From: CAVVFX01 sp963747535
GTDB taxonomy: Bacteria; Acidobacteriota; Terriglobia; Bryobacterales; Bryobacteraceae
Reading direction: 5' to 3'
NCBI GenBank assembly: GCA_963747535.1
Contig: CAVVFX010000020.1
Location: 868,001 to 932,000, forward strand
Length of the DNA: 64,000 nucleotides
Under the pieces are notes generated by a model. The model ran no database searches and was not told where the DNA came from. It was given only the letters and a program-made list of their open reading frames with translations. Below, piece by piece: positions 8,147 to 17,494 of this stretch. The translations under genes were made by a program, and so were the position numbers. Position 1 is the first letter of the stretch. Each line of letters starts with the position of its first letter.

Positions 8147-9043
8147 ATGCTCCGCTACCGCCGCATCCTTTATCCGGTCGACTTCTCGTTGCGCTGCCGT
8201 CAGATGGCCCCCCTGGTAGCGCAGGTCGGACGCAAGTTCAGCAGCGAAATCACTCTGCTGCACGCTCTCGATCCACTCCCGATGGTGTGCTACGCGCCGG
8301 AGTTCACTTACTTTGCGCCCGAAGAATTCATCGAGAAGCAACGGCAGACGATGAGCGCGGAATTGGAAAAATTCGCCGAGTGCGCGTTTCCAGACTTCAG
8401 CCCCGATTCCGGTTCGGGCAAGCATGTAAGGCGGGTGATTGTGTCGGGAGAGCCGGCCGACTCGATCATCGCGCAGGCAGAACGGAACAACGTCGATTTG
8501 ATTATGATGCCGACGCACGGTCGGGGTTTGTTCCGCCGGTTGCTGCTCGGGTCGGTTACGGCCAAGGTACTGAACGACACGTCGTACCCGGTGTGGACCA
8601 ACGCGCACTGCGACCGCTTCCCTGTTCCGCCGGATGCCCAGATCCGGCGAATCCTCTGCGCTCTCGACACAGGGATCGAGAACCTGCATGTTCTCCGCGT
8701 AGCGGCGGACCTGGCTCATGAGTACGACGCCGGCGTGCATCTGGTTCACGCTCTGCCGGGCCAGGAAGCGTTCTACGAGAACACCATTGATCCGGGTCTG
8801 CGGCAATACCTGATGCGCACCGCGAAGGAGCAGATCGACCAACTGCAGAGGCAGGCCGGGACGAACTGGGATTTATGCGTGAAGGCGGCCCCGGTCGAAG
8901 ATGTTGTCCGGCAAGTAGCCGAGGACTACGGAGCCGACCTGGTGATCATCGGCCGCGGACGCCTCAAGGAACACTTCGAGCCTGTCCGGACCCATTCGAC
9001 GGCAATCATCCGCGAAAGCCCGTGCCCGGTGTTGAGTGTGTGA
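8147..9043 (+). CDS. Tandem universal stress protein (two UspA domains)
   Basis: A 298-residue protein made of two UspA modules. Module 1 begins YRRILYPVDFS and carries the nucleotide-binding stretch MPTHGRGLFRRLLLGSVT. Module 2 begins RRILCALDTG and ends GRGRLKEHFEPVRTHSTAI. The G-2x-G-9x-G(S/T) loop is clear in module 1 and partly changed in module 2. The start was set at ATG 8147, which has GAAAGG seven bases upstream; longer in-frame starts would cross the sigma-54-like promoter. The protein probably acts in the cytoplasm in stress or energy-limitation responses. It sits opposite a kinase/NtrC operon and is the likely output of that system. Confidence 0.92.
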   Translation: MLRYRRILYPVDFSLRCRQMAPLVAQVGRKFSSEITLLHALDPLPMVCYAPEFTYFAPEEFIEKQRQTMSAELEKFAECAFPDFSPDSGSGKHVRRVIVSGEPADSIIAQAERNNVDLIMMPTHGRGLFRRLLLGSVTAKVLNDTSYPVWTNAHCDRFPVPPDAQIRRILCALDTGIENLHVLRVAADLAHEYDAGVHLVHALPGQEAFYENTIDPGLRQYLMRTAKEQIDQLQRQAGTNWDLCVKAAPVEDVVRQVAEDYGADLVIIGRGRLKEHFEPVRTHSTAIIRESPCPVLSV

Positions 9044-9050
9044 TGGGACG

Positions 9051-9106
9051 TTTTCCGTTATCCGTTATCCGTTTTCCGTTTTCCGTTATCCGTTATCCGT
9101 TATCCG
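9051..9106. repeat. Eight tandem heptamers TTWTCCG
   Basis: Eight consecutive 7-bp units of TTATCCG or TTTTCCG fill most of the gap between two convergent genes. One inverted unit (CGGATAA, 9131-9137) follows, so the last direct unit can pair with it as a hairpin. It may serve as a bidirectional terminator or a variable-number repeat. Confidence 0.85.
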
Positions 9107-9148
9107 CTCGTTTGGCCGCGGCACGGACAACGGATAACTGACAACTGC

Positions 9149-11872
9149 CTACAATTCCAGTCTCGCGGTGGATGATTCTTCCTGCAGGTCGTCGGTAATT
9201 TCGAATTTAAAGCGTTCGAGGAGGCGTCGCATGGGCAAATTCTCGCGAATAAATGTCGCGGTCAGCGCGGTGAGCTGCTCGTCGCGTGCGAAGTCGATCA
9301 GCAGGACCATCATCTCCCGGCCGATGCCCTGGCCCTGGTAGGCATCGCTGATCAGAAACGCCACTTCGGCTTCCTTGCCACCGGCTGCTTTCACCAGCCT
9401 TCCGACGCCCCTGATTTGCCGCTCGCCGGTTCGCTCATCGCCCGATTCCGCTACCAGGGCGATCTGGCGGTCGTAGTCGATAAAGCACATGCGCGCCAGC
9501 CTTTCATGAGCCGTACGTTGTCCCAGTTTCATCCAGGCGAAGTAGCGCATATAAACGCTGCGCTCCGAAAGCGTACCGTGGAAAGCCACGATGAGCGGCT
9601 CATCTTCGGGTCGAATCGGCCGGATGTGAATCGGCGGCTTCGAGCCGGCTACGATTTCCCTGGCATATTGCGATGGGTAAGGCCGGATCGCCGACTTGGG
9701 CAGGGCGCTCGCCGGCGTGCTCTTGTCATGTAATATGATGCGCGCGTCGAGCGCGATGATGTCGTCCGCGGATACCAGGAGCGGGTTGATATCGATTTCT
9801 TTGATCCAGGGCTGCTCCATTACGAGCTGACTGAAGCGGACGAGAAGCCGTTCGAGGCGCGCGAGGTCGACCGGCTTGCGGCCCCGGACGCCGTGCAGCA
9901 CGGTGTAGATCTTGGTCTGTTCGATCATGCGGAGCGCTAACGTGGTGTTGAGCGGAGGGATAGCCAGCGAGAAGTCCTTATAGGCCTCGACCAGTACTCC
10001 GCCCGCGCCGAACAGGAGCACCGGACCGAATTGCGAATCGATACTGCTGCCGAGGATGAGCTCGTATGCGCCGCTCGACCGCACCATCTTCTGCACCGTC
10101 ACGCCTTCAAAGTGCTCCGCTCCCGCCTTCGCGGTCACGGATTCCCGAATGGCCTGGTATGCACGCTCGACCGCGGTGACGTCGCCCAGATTCAGTTGCA
10201 CTCCGCCCACGTCGGTCTTGTGCGTGATGGTTTCCGAATGCAGCTTCAACACTACCGGATAGCCCAGTTCCCCGGCGTGGGCGACCGCATCCGCGACACT
10301 CGTCGCAATCCTTGTTTCAACAACGGGAATGCCGTAAGCCTTGAGAACCCCTTTGGCTTCGAATTCGGTTAAGATCGTGCGGCCTTGTTCGCGGATTGTC
10401 TGCAATTCCGCGGAAGTTTCCGGCTTCGCGTTGGGCGCGGTCCGGTCTTCGACCAGCAGCGGGGTTTCATAGAGGCCCTTGAGATTGTAGTTGTACTTGG
10501 CCATCAACAGGAACGCGCGCACCGCCTCGTCGGGAAAGGCAAAGGTGGGAATGCCCGCCGCGTTAAGGATCTCTTCGCCGGGCGCAGCCTCGTAACCACC
10601 CATCCAGCTCGCGAGAATCGGTGTGCCGGGCAGGGACGCGTAGTTCTTCAAGCCTTCCGCAATCCTGGTGGGGTCCGTCATACCTTGCGGTGTCATGATC
10701 ACCAGGAGACCATCCGCATCCTTTTCTTTAGCGACGATCTCCAGACTCTTGGCGTAGCGGTCTGCATCGGCGTCGCCAATAATGTCCACCGGGTTCGCAT
10801 GACTCCAGTGCGGCGGCAGGACTCCGTTCAACGCCTGCAGGGTTTCTTCGCTCAGATCGGCCAGCGTGCCTCCGCCGGTGAGGAGGGCGTCAGTCGCCAG
10901 GACTCCCGGACCACCCGCATTAGTAAGGATAAGCAGCTTGGGTCCTTTGGGGCGCGGTTGCCGTCCCAACACCTCGACCATGTCGAAAATTTCCCCAATT
11001 GTGTCAACTCTCAACACCCCGACGCGCCGGAATGCGGCATCCAGCACAGCGTCGCTGCCCGCCAGTGATCCGGTGTGGGACGCTGCCGCTTTCGCCGCCT
11101 GCGGAGTTCGTCCCGCTTTGATCACGATGATCGGCTTCTGCAACGCGACTTCCCGGGCCGCAGACAGGAAACTGCGCGCGTCCACCACGGATTCCATGTA
11201 GATCACGATGCTGCGCGTGTTGGGATCACCGCCGAGGTGATCGATCAGGTCACCCCAGTTGACATCGGCCATGGCGCCGGTGGACATGAAGGCGCTGAAG
11301 CCGACTTTTTCCTGCAGGCTCCAGTCGAGCACGGCGGTACACAGCGCGCCGCTCTGGCTGAGGAATCCGACGTTACCCGGCTTGGCCATAGTCTGGGCAA
11401 AGGTTGCATTCAGCCCGGTGATGGGGCACATGACACCGAGGCAGTTGGGTCCGATCAGCCGGATACCCGCGCGTTTGGCCTCTACAATCACCTGGCGTTC
11501 GAGTTCGGCGCCGGCAGGTCCGGTCTCGCGAAATCCAGCGGAGATGACGACTACGCCCTTAACGCCGTGCGCGCCGCATTCCCGGACTAGCCCGGCAACG
11601 GTATTCGCCGGCGTGATGATCACTGCCAGGTCGACCGGACCGGGGATCGCCCCGATCGCCGGATACGCTTTGATGCCGAGGACGCTACTGCGCTTGGCGT
11701 TTACGGGATACACCGTCCCGCCGAAAGGAGTGCTGATCAGGTTCCACAGAATACTTCGTCCGACGCTTCCAGCTTTCTCGGTCGCCCCGATCACCGCGAC
11801 GGATTTCGGCGAGAAAAACACGTTCAACGCGCTGATTTCCACACTGGAAGAAACGATAGGAGATGCAGTCAT
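9149..11872 (-). CDS. NDP-forming acyl-CoA synthetase fused to GNAT acetyltransferase
   Basis: A 907-residue fusion. Residues 15-135 form the CoA-binding Rossmann domain, followed by succinyl-CoA-synthetase-like domains to about 470. SHTGSLAGSD around His266 matches the phosphohistidine site of active NDP-forming acetyl-CoA synthetases. Residues 490-720 form the ATP-grasp (beta) domain, with GYPVVLKLHSETITHKTDVG. A GNAT domain at about 740-900 carries the acetyl-CoA loop YQGQGIGREMM. The layout is that of the bacterial Pat/PatZ lysine acetyltransferases. The active-site histidine, reported to be replaced in Salmonella Pat, is present here, so the synthetase part may still be active. Upstream ribosome binding is weak. 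It could be a protein acetyltransferase, an acyl-CoA synthetase, or both. Confidence 0.9.
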   Translation of the reverse strand: MTASPIVSSSVEISALNVFFSPKSVAVIGATEKAGSVGRSILWNLISTPFGGTVYPVNAKRSSVLGIKAYPAIGAIPGPVDLAVIITPANTVAGLVRECGAHGVKGVVVISAGFRETGPAGAELERQVIVEAKRAGIRLIGPNCLGVMCPITGLNATFAQTMAKPGNVGFLSQSGALCTAVLDWSLQEKVGFSAFMSTGAMADVNWGDLIDHLGGDPNTRSIVIYMESVVDARSFLSAAREVALQKPIIVIKAGRTPQAAKAAASHTGSLAGSDAVLDAAFRRVGVLRVDTIGEIFDMVEVLGRQPRPKGPKLLILTNAGGPGVLATDALLTGGGTLADLSEETLQALNGVLPPHWSHANPVDIIGDADADRYAKSLEIVAKEKDADGLLVIMTPQGMTDPTRIAEGLKNYASLPGTPILASWMGGYEAAPGEEILNAAGIPTFAFPDEAVRAFLLMAKYNYNLKGLYETPLLVEDRTAPNAKPETSAELQTIREQGRTILTEFEAKGVLKAYGIPVVETRIATSVADAVAHAGELGYPVVLKLHSETITHKTDVGGVQLNLGDVTAVERAYQAIRESVTAKAGAEHFEGVTVQKMVRSSGAYELILGSSIDSQFGPVLLFGAGGVLVEAYKDFSLAIPPLNTTLALRMIEQTKIYTVLHGVRGRKPVDLARLERLLVRFSQLVMEQPWIKEIDINPLLVSADDIIALDARIILHDKSTPASALPKSAIRPYPSQYAREIVAGSKPPIHIRPIRPEDEPLIVAFHGTLSERSVYMRYFAWMKLGQRTAHERLARMCFIDYDRQIALVAESGDERTGERQIRGVGRLVKAAGGKEAEVAFLISDAYQGQGIGREMMVLLIDFARDEQLTALTATFIRENLPMRRLLERFKFEITDDLQEESSTARLEL

Positions 11873-12076
11873 AAATTACCAGTTAAACCAATCCTGTGAA
11901 CAAGCGCCAGTAAATTCGTAAGGCCAATTAAGACAGTGAGTTACGGCGATGCTTCCAGGGTATCAAGTGTGAGCAACGAAGTATTGGACGGAAATAGGGC
12001 GTACATCCTAACCTTGAACTTACGGAATCCCGTATTGCAGCTTCATGGATATGGGATCAGAAATGGGAGCAAAAGG

Positions 12077-14332
12077 GTGACTTCCGAAAACACTAGACGC
12101 ATACCAAAAGCGGCGGCAATCACGTTCAGACTGGCAATTGTTACGTTGTTTGCCTTGACACTGACCGGTGCCGGCCGTATCAACAAAGAGATTTATAACC
12201 AGAATCAGAAAGCGCGTTACGCGCCGGACGAAGTAGTCGGGCTTGCCACTCCGGGATTTAATATCGCCATCAATTCGGCTTCGGTCGCGGCGAATGGAAC
12301 CATAACCGCGGTTGTGACGATTACCGACGGGGCGGGCTTGCCGCTCGATGTCTACGGTATTACGACTCCAGGCGTAATGGCATTGAGCTTCACCATGGGG
12401 TATATCCCGGCTAACGCCGAGCAATATACGTCCTACGTGACCAGTTCTTCGACCGGCGCGGCCGGAACGTTTATTCGTCCCTCTTCGGAGAACGCGATCA
12501 CCACGACCACCGGTAAGCTGACCGCTCTGGGCAATGGCCAGTATCAGTATGTGTTTGGAAACAAGGCGCCCACTACCTTCGATCAGACCGCGACCCACAC
12601 CCTGGCTGCCTGGGGCAGCCGCACGCTGGCGCCATTCGGCTTGCCGAATGAGTTTTCCAGCGCCACCTACAATTTCGTTCCCAACGGCAGCAAAGTAACT
12701 AAAATCCGCGACGTGGTTTCTACCCACGCGTGCGATAGCTGCCACGATCAGCTTTCGTTCCACGGCGGATCGCGCCGTGGCGTTCAGATCTGCGTGATGT
12801 GCCATACGCCGGCGATGATCGACACCGCCACCGGCGAATCGTACGATTTCAAGGTCTATATTCACAAGATCCATATCGGGTCGTCGCTACCCAGCGTCAG
12901 CACCGGCAGCCCGAACATCGTCGCAGGCACCGATTTTTCGACCGTCGTGTATCCCGCGGACGTCCGGCGCTGCGAAACCTGCCACGATCCGAAGACCGCG
13001 ACGCAGGCCAATCTGTATAACACCAATCCTACGGCTCAAGCCTGCGGCGCCTGCCACGATGACGTCAACTTCGCGAGCGGCGTCAATCATCCCGGCGGTC
13101 CGCAACCGGACAACAGCATGTGCGCCCAGTGCCACATTCCGCAAGGCGAACTCGAATTCGACGCTTCCATCAAGGGTGCCCACACCATCCCCACGGATTC
13201 GTCCTATCTCACCGGCTTCGTCGTGAATTTGAACAAGGTCACCAATAACCTCGCCGGTCAGAAGCCGACGGTTGCGTTTACTATCCAGGACAGGAATGGA
13301 AATGGCATCGCATTCCCGACGGCCTCGAGCGGCTCGATCAGCCTCACTATGGCAGGTCCGACCACCGATTACGGCTACACCAATTTCGGCAGCGCCGTCA
13401 CGACCCCTGGCTACGTCACCGAGAGCGTCCCGGCAACGGCCTGCGATAACAGCGGCAACTGCAGCTACACGTTCACCAACCCGGTACCGGCCGGAGCCAC
13501 GGGGACCTACGCGATCGGCGTGGAGGCTCGCCGCACCGACGTAATCCTGGCGGGCACCACCAGCCAGCAAAGCGTGGAATACGGCGCGATCAACAAAGTG
13601 GTTTACTTCTCCGTGGACGGCAGCCCGGTGGCTCCCCGCCGCGAGGTGGTAGCCATCAATAACTGCAACCGGTGCCACGTGGAGCTATCCGAGCACGGCT
13701 CGCTCCGCAACCAGACCGAATACTGCGTCCTGTGCCACAATCCATCGAACACTGACTCTTCCACGCGGCCCAGCGCCACCGTTCCGGCGCAGCGAACCAT
13801 GCCCAATCAGGGAATCGCTTTTGACCTGTTGGTCCATCGCGTTCACACCGGGTTGAACCTCGAAGCCAATTTCGGACGCGACTACACCGTGGTGGGCTAC
13901 GGCGGGTCGATCAACGACTTCTCGAACGCGTTCGCTACCCTCCCGGCTTCGCTTCCGAACACCGGCCTTCGTTACCCGGCCATGGATCCGACCGGCGCTG
14001 TGCACAATACCGCCAACTGCCAAATGTGCCACATCGGTCCGAACGCGATAGTGACAACACTGCCCGGCTCGACGACTCCTCTTACGCTCGGCACGGAGAC
14101 CAACCTGCCGCTCGGCAAGAACGCCATAGTAGATCCGCAAGGTCCTATCAATCCGGACCAGGCGATCACGGCCGCCTGCACCGGCTGCCATGCTGCCATC
14201 TCGACAGCTTCACACGCGCTGGCCAATACGACTACGCTCGGTGAATCCTGCGTGGCTTGCCATGGTGCGAGCGCCGATTACAACTCGCTCGGCCTCGACT
14301 ACTCGGTCAGCGCGGTGCACTCGCAGTATTAA
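12077..14332 (+). CDS. OmcA/MtrC-like decaheme cytochrome c (secreted)
   Basis: A 751-residue multiheme cytochrome with ten CxxCH sites (CDSCH, CVMCH, CETCH, CGACH, CAQCH, CNRCH, CVLCH, CQMCH, CTGCH, CVACH) arranged as two five-heme groups split by beta-rich domains. This is the layout of the MtrC/OmcA outer-surface decaheme family. The start was set at GTG 12077 because GGGAG lies seven bases upstream and a signal peptide follows at once (ITFRLAIVTLFALTLTGAG). The frame is open back to ATG 11936. No lipobox cysteine is visible, unlike Shewanella MtrC. It heads a cluster with MtrA- and MtrB-like genes and likely hands electrons to extracellular acceptors, or takes them up. Confidence 0.9.
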   Translation: MTSENTRRIPKAAAITFRLAIVTLFALTLTGAGRINKEIYNQNQKARYAPDEVVGLATPGFNIAINSASVAANGTITAVVTITDGAGLPLDVYGITTPGVMALSFTMGYIPANAEQYTSYVTSSSTGAAGTFIRPSSENAITTTTGKLTALGNGQYQYVFGNKAPTTFDQTATHTLAAWGSRTLAPFGLPNEFSSATYNFVPNGSKVTKIRDVVSTHACDSCHDQLSFHGGSRRGVQICVMCHTPAMIDTATGESYDFKVYIHKIHIGSSLPSVSTGSPNIVAGTDFSTVVYPADVRRCETCHDPKTATQANLYNTNPTAQACGACHDDVNFASGVNHPGGPQPDNSMCAQCHIPQGELEFDASIKGAHTIPTDSSYLTGFVVNLNKVTNNLAGQKPTVAFTIQDRNGNGIAFPTASSGSISLTMAGPTTDYGYTNFGSAVTTPGYVTESVPATACDNSGNCSYTFTNPVPAGATGTYAIGVEARRTDVILAGTTSQQSVEYGAINKVVYFSVDGSPVAPRREVVAINNCNRCHVELSEHGSLRNQTEYCVLCHNPSNTDSSTRPSATVPAQRTMPNQGIAFDLLVHRVHTGLNLEANFGRDYTVVGYGGSINDFSNAFATLPASLPNTGLRYPAMDPTGAVHNTANCQMCHIGPNAIVTTLPGSTTPLTLGTETNLPLGKNAIVDPQGPINPDQAITAACTGCHAAISTASHALANTTTLGESCVACHGASADYNSLGLDYSVSAVHSQY

Positions 14333-14337
14333 CCTGG

Positions 14338-14362
14338 CAGGGCAGGTCTCCGGCCTGCCCTG
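14338..14362 (+). terminator. Stem-loop between mtrC-like and mtrA-like genes
   Basis: CAGGGCAGG and CCTGCCCTG form a perfect 9-bp stem with a 7-base loop, five bases after the stop codon. There is no T-run, so it may attenuate transcription or stabilise mRNA rather than terminate fully. Confidence 0.55.
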
Positions 14363-14402
14363 TTCCAAGGACCGTTAGCCGGTCGATTGCAAAACCAAAA
14401 CC

Positions 14403-15434
14403 ATGAGCCGGACTAACTACAAACCGCTCCTCACTTCAACGTTTCTCCTCCTGTTCGCCGCCGTCTCCTTCTCGGGAGCGGCGGCGCGGCAGGATAAAGC
14501 CGCCGCCCCTGCTCCACCAGCCGCGGCAACTCCTCCAGCAGCGCCCGCCACCGCAGCCGCCGCCCCAGCCGCACCCGCCACTCCGGCAGCCCCTGACAAG
14601 CCCGATTTCGTCGGCTCCGACACCTGCCAGCCCTGCCACGAAGATATTTTCAATTCCTGGGCCAAGAGCCCGCACCACATCGTCGAAATTACACCCAAGC
14701 GCGGCTTCAAAGGAAGAGGCTGCGAGTCCTGTCACGGGATGGGATCACTCCATGCGGGATCGGGCGACGCGTCTTTGATTCGCCAGCCCGCCAAACTCGC
14801 CGCCATGGCTGCCGATAAGATCTGCCTGTCCTGCCACCTGAACCAGCCGACCCATGTCGGACGGCTGCAGAGCAGTCACGCCAACAGCTCGGTTTCCTGC
14901 GTGACGTGCCACAAGATTCACGCGAACGGGCCGAACGGCCTGGTGGTCCGCAAGCCGGTCGAGATCAACGGTCAGTGCGCCGGCTGCCACCAGAACGTCT
15001 GGGCCCAGTTCCAGAAACCGCAGCACCACCGTCTGCCTGAAGGCGCCATGAGCTGCATCGACTGCCACAATCCGCACGGCAGCGTTCGGCCGGCGATGCA
15101 GACGTCGTTTGGAGCGAACGAACCCAGTTGCTTCCGCTGTCACGGCGATAAGCGCGGACCTTTTACTTTCGAGCACGCTCCAGTGCGTTTCGAAGGCTGC
15201 AACAGTTGTCACGAGCCGCATGGCTCGAACAATCCCCGCATGCTGGATCGAGCCCAGGTCGCGCAAGTCTGCCTGGAATGCCACTCCAATCTTCCGGGGT
15301 CGAAGACGACCAACGAGCCTGGGGGCGTGGTGCCGCCGGCATTCCACAATCTCGGTTCGTCCCGCTTCCAGAACTGCACTATATGCCACCAGAAAGTGCA
15401 CGGCAGTTATGCCGACAGGAACCTGCTGCGATGA
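14403..15434 (+). CDS. mtrA: MtrA/DmsE-like periplasmic decaheme cytochrome c
   Basis: A 343-residue secreted cytochrome. A signal peptide is followed by an alanine/proline-rich linker (about residues 30-62), then ten CxxCH motifs (CQPCH, CESCH, CLSCH, CVTCH, CAGCH, CIDCH, CFRCH, CNSCH, CLECH, CTICH). Length and heme number match the MtrA/DmsE/PioA family, which plugs an outer-membrane porin and carries electrons across it. The stop overlaps the start of the MtrB-like porin gene (ATGA). Whether the conduit works outward (respiration) or inward cannot be told. Confidence 0.94.
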   Translation: MSRTNYKPLLTSTFLLLFAAVSFSGAAARQDKAAAPAPPAAATPPAAPATAAAAPAAPATPAAPDKPDFVGSDTCQPCHEDIFNSWAKSPHHIVEITPKRGFKGRGCESCHGMGSLHAGSGDASLIRQPAKLAAMAADKICLSCHLNQPTHVGRLQSSHANSSVSCVTCHKIHANGPNGLVVRKPVEINGQCAGCHQNVWAQFQKPQHHRLPEGAMSCIDCHNPHGSVRPAMQTSFGANEPSCFRCHGDKRGPFTFEHAPVRFEGCNSCHEPHGSNNPRMLDRAQVAQVCLECHSNLPGSKTTNEPGGVVPPAFHNLGSSRFQNCTICHQKVHGSYADRNLLR

Positions 15435-17494
15435 AACTGCTCATCTCACTCCTGATGCTGCTTCCCCTCGCGGCACAAACGCCGGCCCCGCCGCCTGCTG
15501 CGCCTCAGACTCCCGCCGCCGACGCCAAACCGGCCGACGCGACCCCACCCGCAGCCGCAACGCCCGCTGCAGCCCCGCCCACAGAGGCCAAAACCGAGAC
15601 CAAAGCCGACGCTCCCGCCGCTTCACCCGTTCCCACGGGGGAAAACTGGTTGACAGGTTTCATCGAAATCGGCTATCGCTGGCGCACCGGCGTCGCGGGC
15701 AGCATGGATACTTATCGCACCATCGTGAACCTGAATCCCGGGTTGATGCTGATCGGCACGGAGTTCACGATTCGCGATCCGAAGCGCCGCCTGTTCGACC
15801 GCATCGAAGTCCGCGCGTACGACTGGGGCAACGATCCGTATTCGACGGTTCACGTCAACGTCTTCAAAGAGAACGCCTACCAGCTCATCACCGATTACCG
15901 GAACTACGCCCTTTTCGACAACATGCCGTCCTTTGCCGACCCTTATATTACGGGCGGAACCATGATCGACGAGCAGTCGTTCGACATGCGGCGGCGCATC
16001 GGCAACGTCCTCCTGGAGATCAAACCCGGAACCTGGCTTATCCCCTATCTGGCCTGGGACCACGACTCCGGCACTGGAACGGGCGTCACGTCTTTCGTTG
16101 CCGGCCTCAACCAGTTTCCTTTCCTTAGCCAGATGAACGACTCGACCGAGTCTTATCGCGGCGGAGTCCGGCTGGAGTTGCGCCGTTTCCACGTCACCCT
16201 GGAAGAAGGCGGAACAACCTTCAAGAGCGCTCAGAACACATTCGTACCGCCGGGCAATGTCTATTACGGGAGCCAGCCACAGCCGCCCAATGGTCCCGGG
16301 CTCTATCTCACCAGCCTCGCACAGGCCTATGGAATTCGCGGTTCCAGCACCTACAGCAAAGCGCTGGTCACGGCCCACGTCACCAACTGGATGGACTACA
16401 CGGGGCAGTTCCTCTATAGCATTCCAAGTACGACGGTCAACTATCGACAGTACAACTACGGGAGTTTCTCGCCACTCAACCAGGCGCTGTTCTACAACAG
16501 CGAGCAGAACCTGGTGACGGCTGCCGCCAAGATGCCGCACAGCACAGGAAGCTCCGGCGTCGAAATACGTCCCTTTAAGCACGTCCGCCTGGTGGATTCG
16601 TGGATGACCGACCGTCTCCACAACGCCGCGGCGGCCCTGCAAAACGACATTGTGGGCGCGGCCCCGGCGATCAATACGGACCTCAACTCCCTGCTGGTAA
16701 CGAACTATAGCCAGGCGGAGAGTATGATCTTCGTCGACGTCATGAAGGGCCTCGTGGTCCGCGGCGGGTATCGCTACGTCTGGGGCGATGCGGACGAGGT
16801 GGTTCTTCCACCCGAGGGCCTGATCACCCACGATAACCTCAAGATGCGCCGTAACGTGTTTCTGGCCGGCCTGAGCTACCGTCCCAACGCCAAGCTGTCG
16901 CTCTCCGCAGACTCCGAGGTCGGATCGAGCGGCAACGCTTATTTCCCGGTGAGCCTGTACGATTACCAGAAGGTCCGGGTGCACGCCAACTATCAACTGC
17001 CCTTTTCACTCAATCTGTCCGCCAATGTCTCAGTGCTCCAGAACACCAGTCCGCTGCCCAATAAGAATGACTTTCTCTCGCATACCGAGTCGGCGACCTT
17101 GCAGTGGAATCCCAAAGTGGCGAAGCATTTCAGTTTCATCGGAACCTGGGAGCACAATTCGCTAAGTTCCAACATCTATTACCTGCCGCCGCAGACCCTC
17201 ACGCCGACGCTCTCGAATTATTGGGAGAGCGGAAACACCATCACCGGCCTGATTGCGACCAGCTTTTCACTGCTGGGCAGGAACGTCGAGTTCTCCGGGG
17301 GCGGCTCATTCCTGTTGTCCAATGGAAGCCGCGCGACCAATTACTATCAACCGGTCGGGAAGCTGTCCGTGCCCATCCGCAAGAATCTCGCGTGGAACAC
17401 GGAGTGGAGATACTATGGCTTTAGTGAAGCCTTCTATCTCTACGAAAGTTTCCGTACCCACCTGATCACCACCGGACTGAGGTTTACACGATGA
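15431..17494 (+). CDS. mtrB: MtrB/PioB-like outer-membrane porin
   Basis: A 687-residue outer-membrane beta-barrel. The start at 15431 is fixed by the ATGA overlap and begins a signal peptide (MKLLISLLMLLPLAAQTP). An Ala/Pro-rich linker of about 50 residues follows, then alternating aromatic/polar strands to the end (GLRFTR), typical of a barrel finishing in the outer membrane. It fits the MtrB/PioB decaheme-associated family, which sheathes MtrA. The N-terminal CxxC known from Shewanella MtrB is not visible. It is overlapped at its 3' end by the tetraheme gene. Confidence 0.9.
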   Translation: MKLLISLLMLLPLAAQTPAPPPAAPQTPAADAKPADATPPAAATPAAAPPTEAKTETKADAPAASPVPTGENWLTGFIEIGYRWRTGVAGSMDTYRTIVNLNPGLMLIGTEFTIRDPKRRLFDRIEVRAYDWGNDPYSTVHVNVFKENAYQLITDYRNYALFDNMPSFADPYITGGTMIDEQSFDMRRRIGNVLLEIKPGTWLIPYLAWDHDSGTGTGVTSFVAGLNQFPFLSQMNDSTESYRGGVRLELRRFHVTLEEGGTTFKSAQNTFVPPGNVYYGSQPQPPNGPGLYLTSLAQAYGIRGSSTYSKALVTAHVTNWMDYTGQFLYSIPSTTVNYRQYNYGSFSPLNQALFYNSEQNLVTAAAKMPHSTGSSGVEIRPFKHVRLVDSWMTDRLHNAAAALQNDIVGAAPAINTDLNSLLVTNYSQAESMIFVDVMKGLVVRGGYRYVWGDADEVVLPPEGLITHDNLKMRRNVFLAGLSYRPNAKLSLSADSEVGSSGNAYFPVSLYDYQKVRVHANYQLPFSLNLSANVSVLQNTSPLPNKNDFLSHTESATLQWNPKVAKHFSFIGTWEHNSLSSNIYYLPPQTLTPTLSNYWESGNTITGLIATSFSLLGRNVEFSGGGSFLLSNGSRATNYYQPVGKLSVPIRKNLAWNTEWRYYGFSEAFYLYESFRTHLITTGLRFTR

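Noticed and set aside
15623..16996. Long open frame antisense to the MtrB-like gene
   Set aside because: It is the complement of a strongly supported porin in a GC-rich genome and has no family resemblance or start signal of its own.
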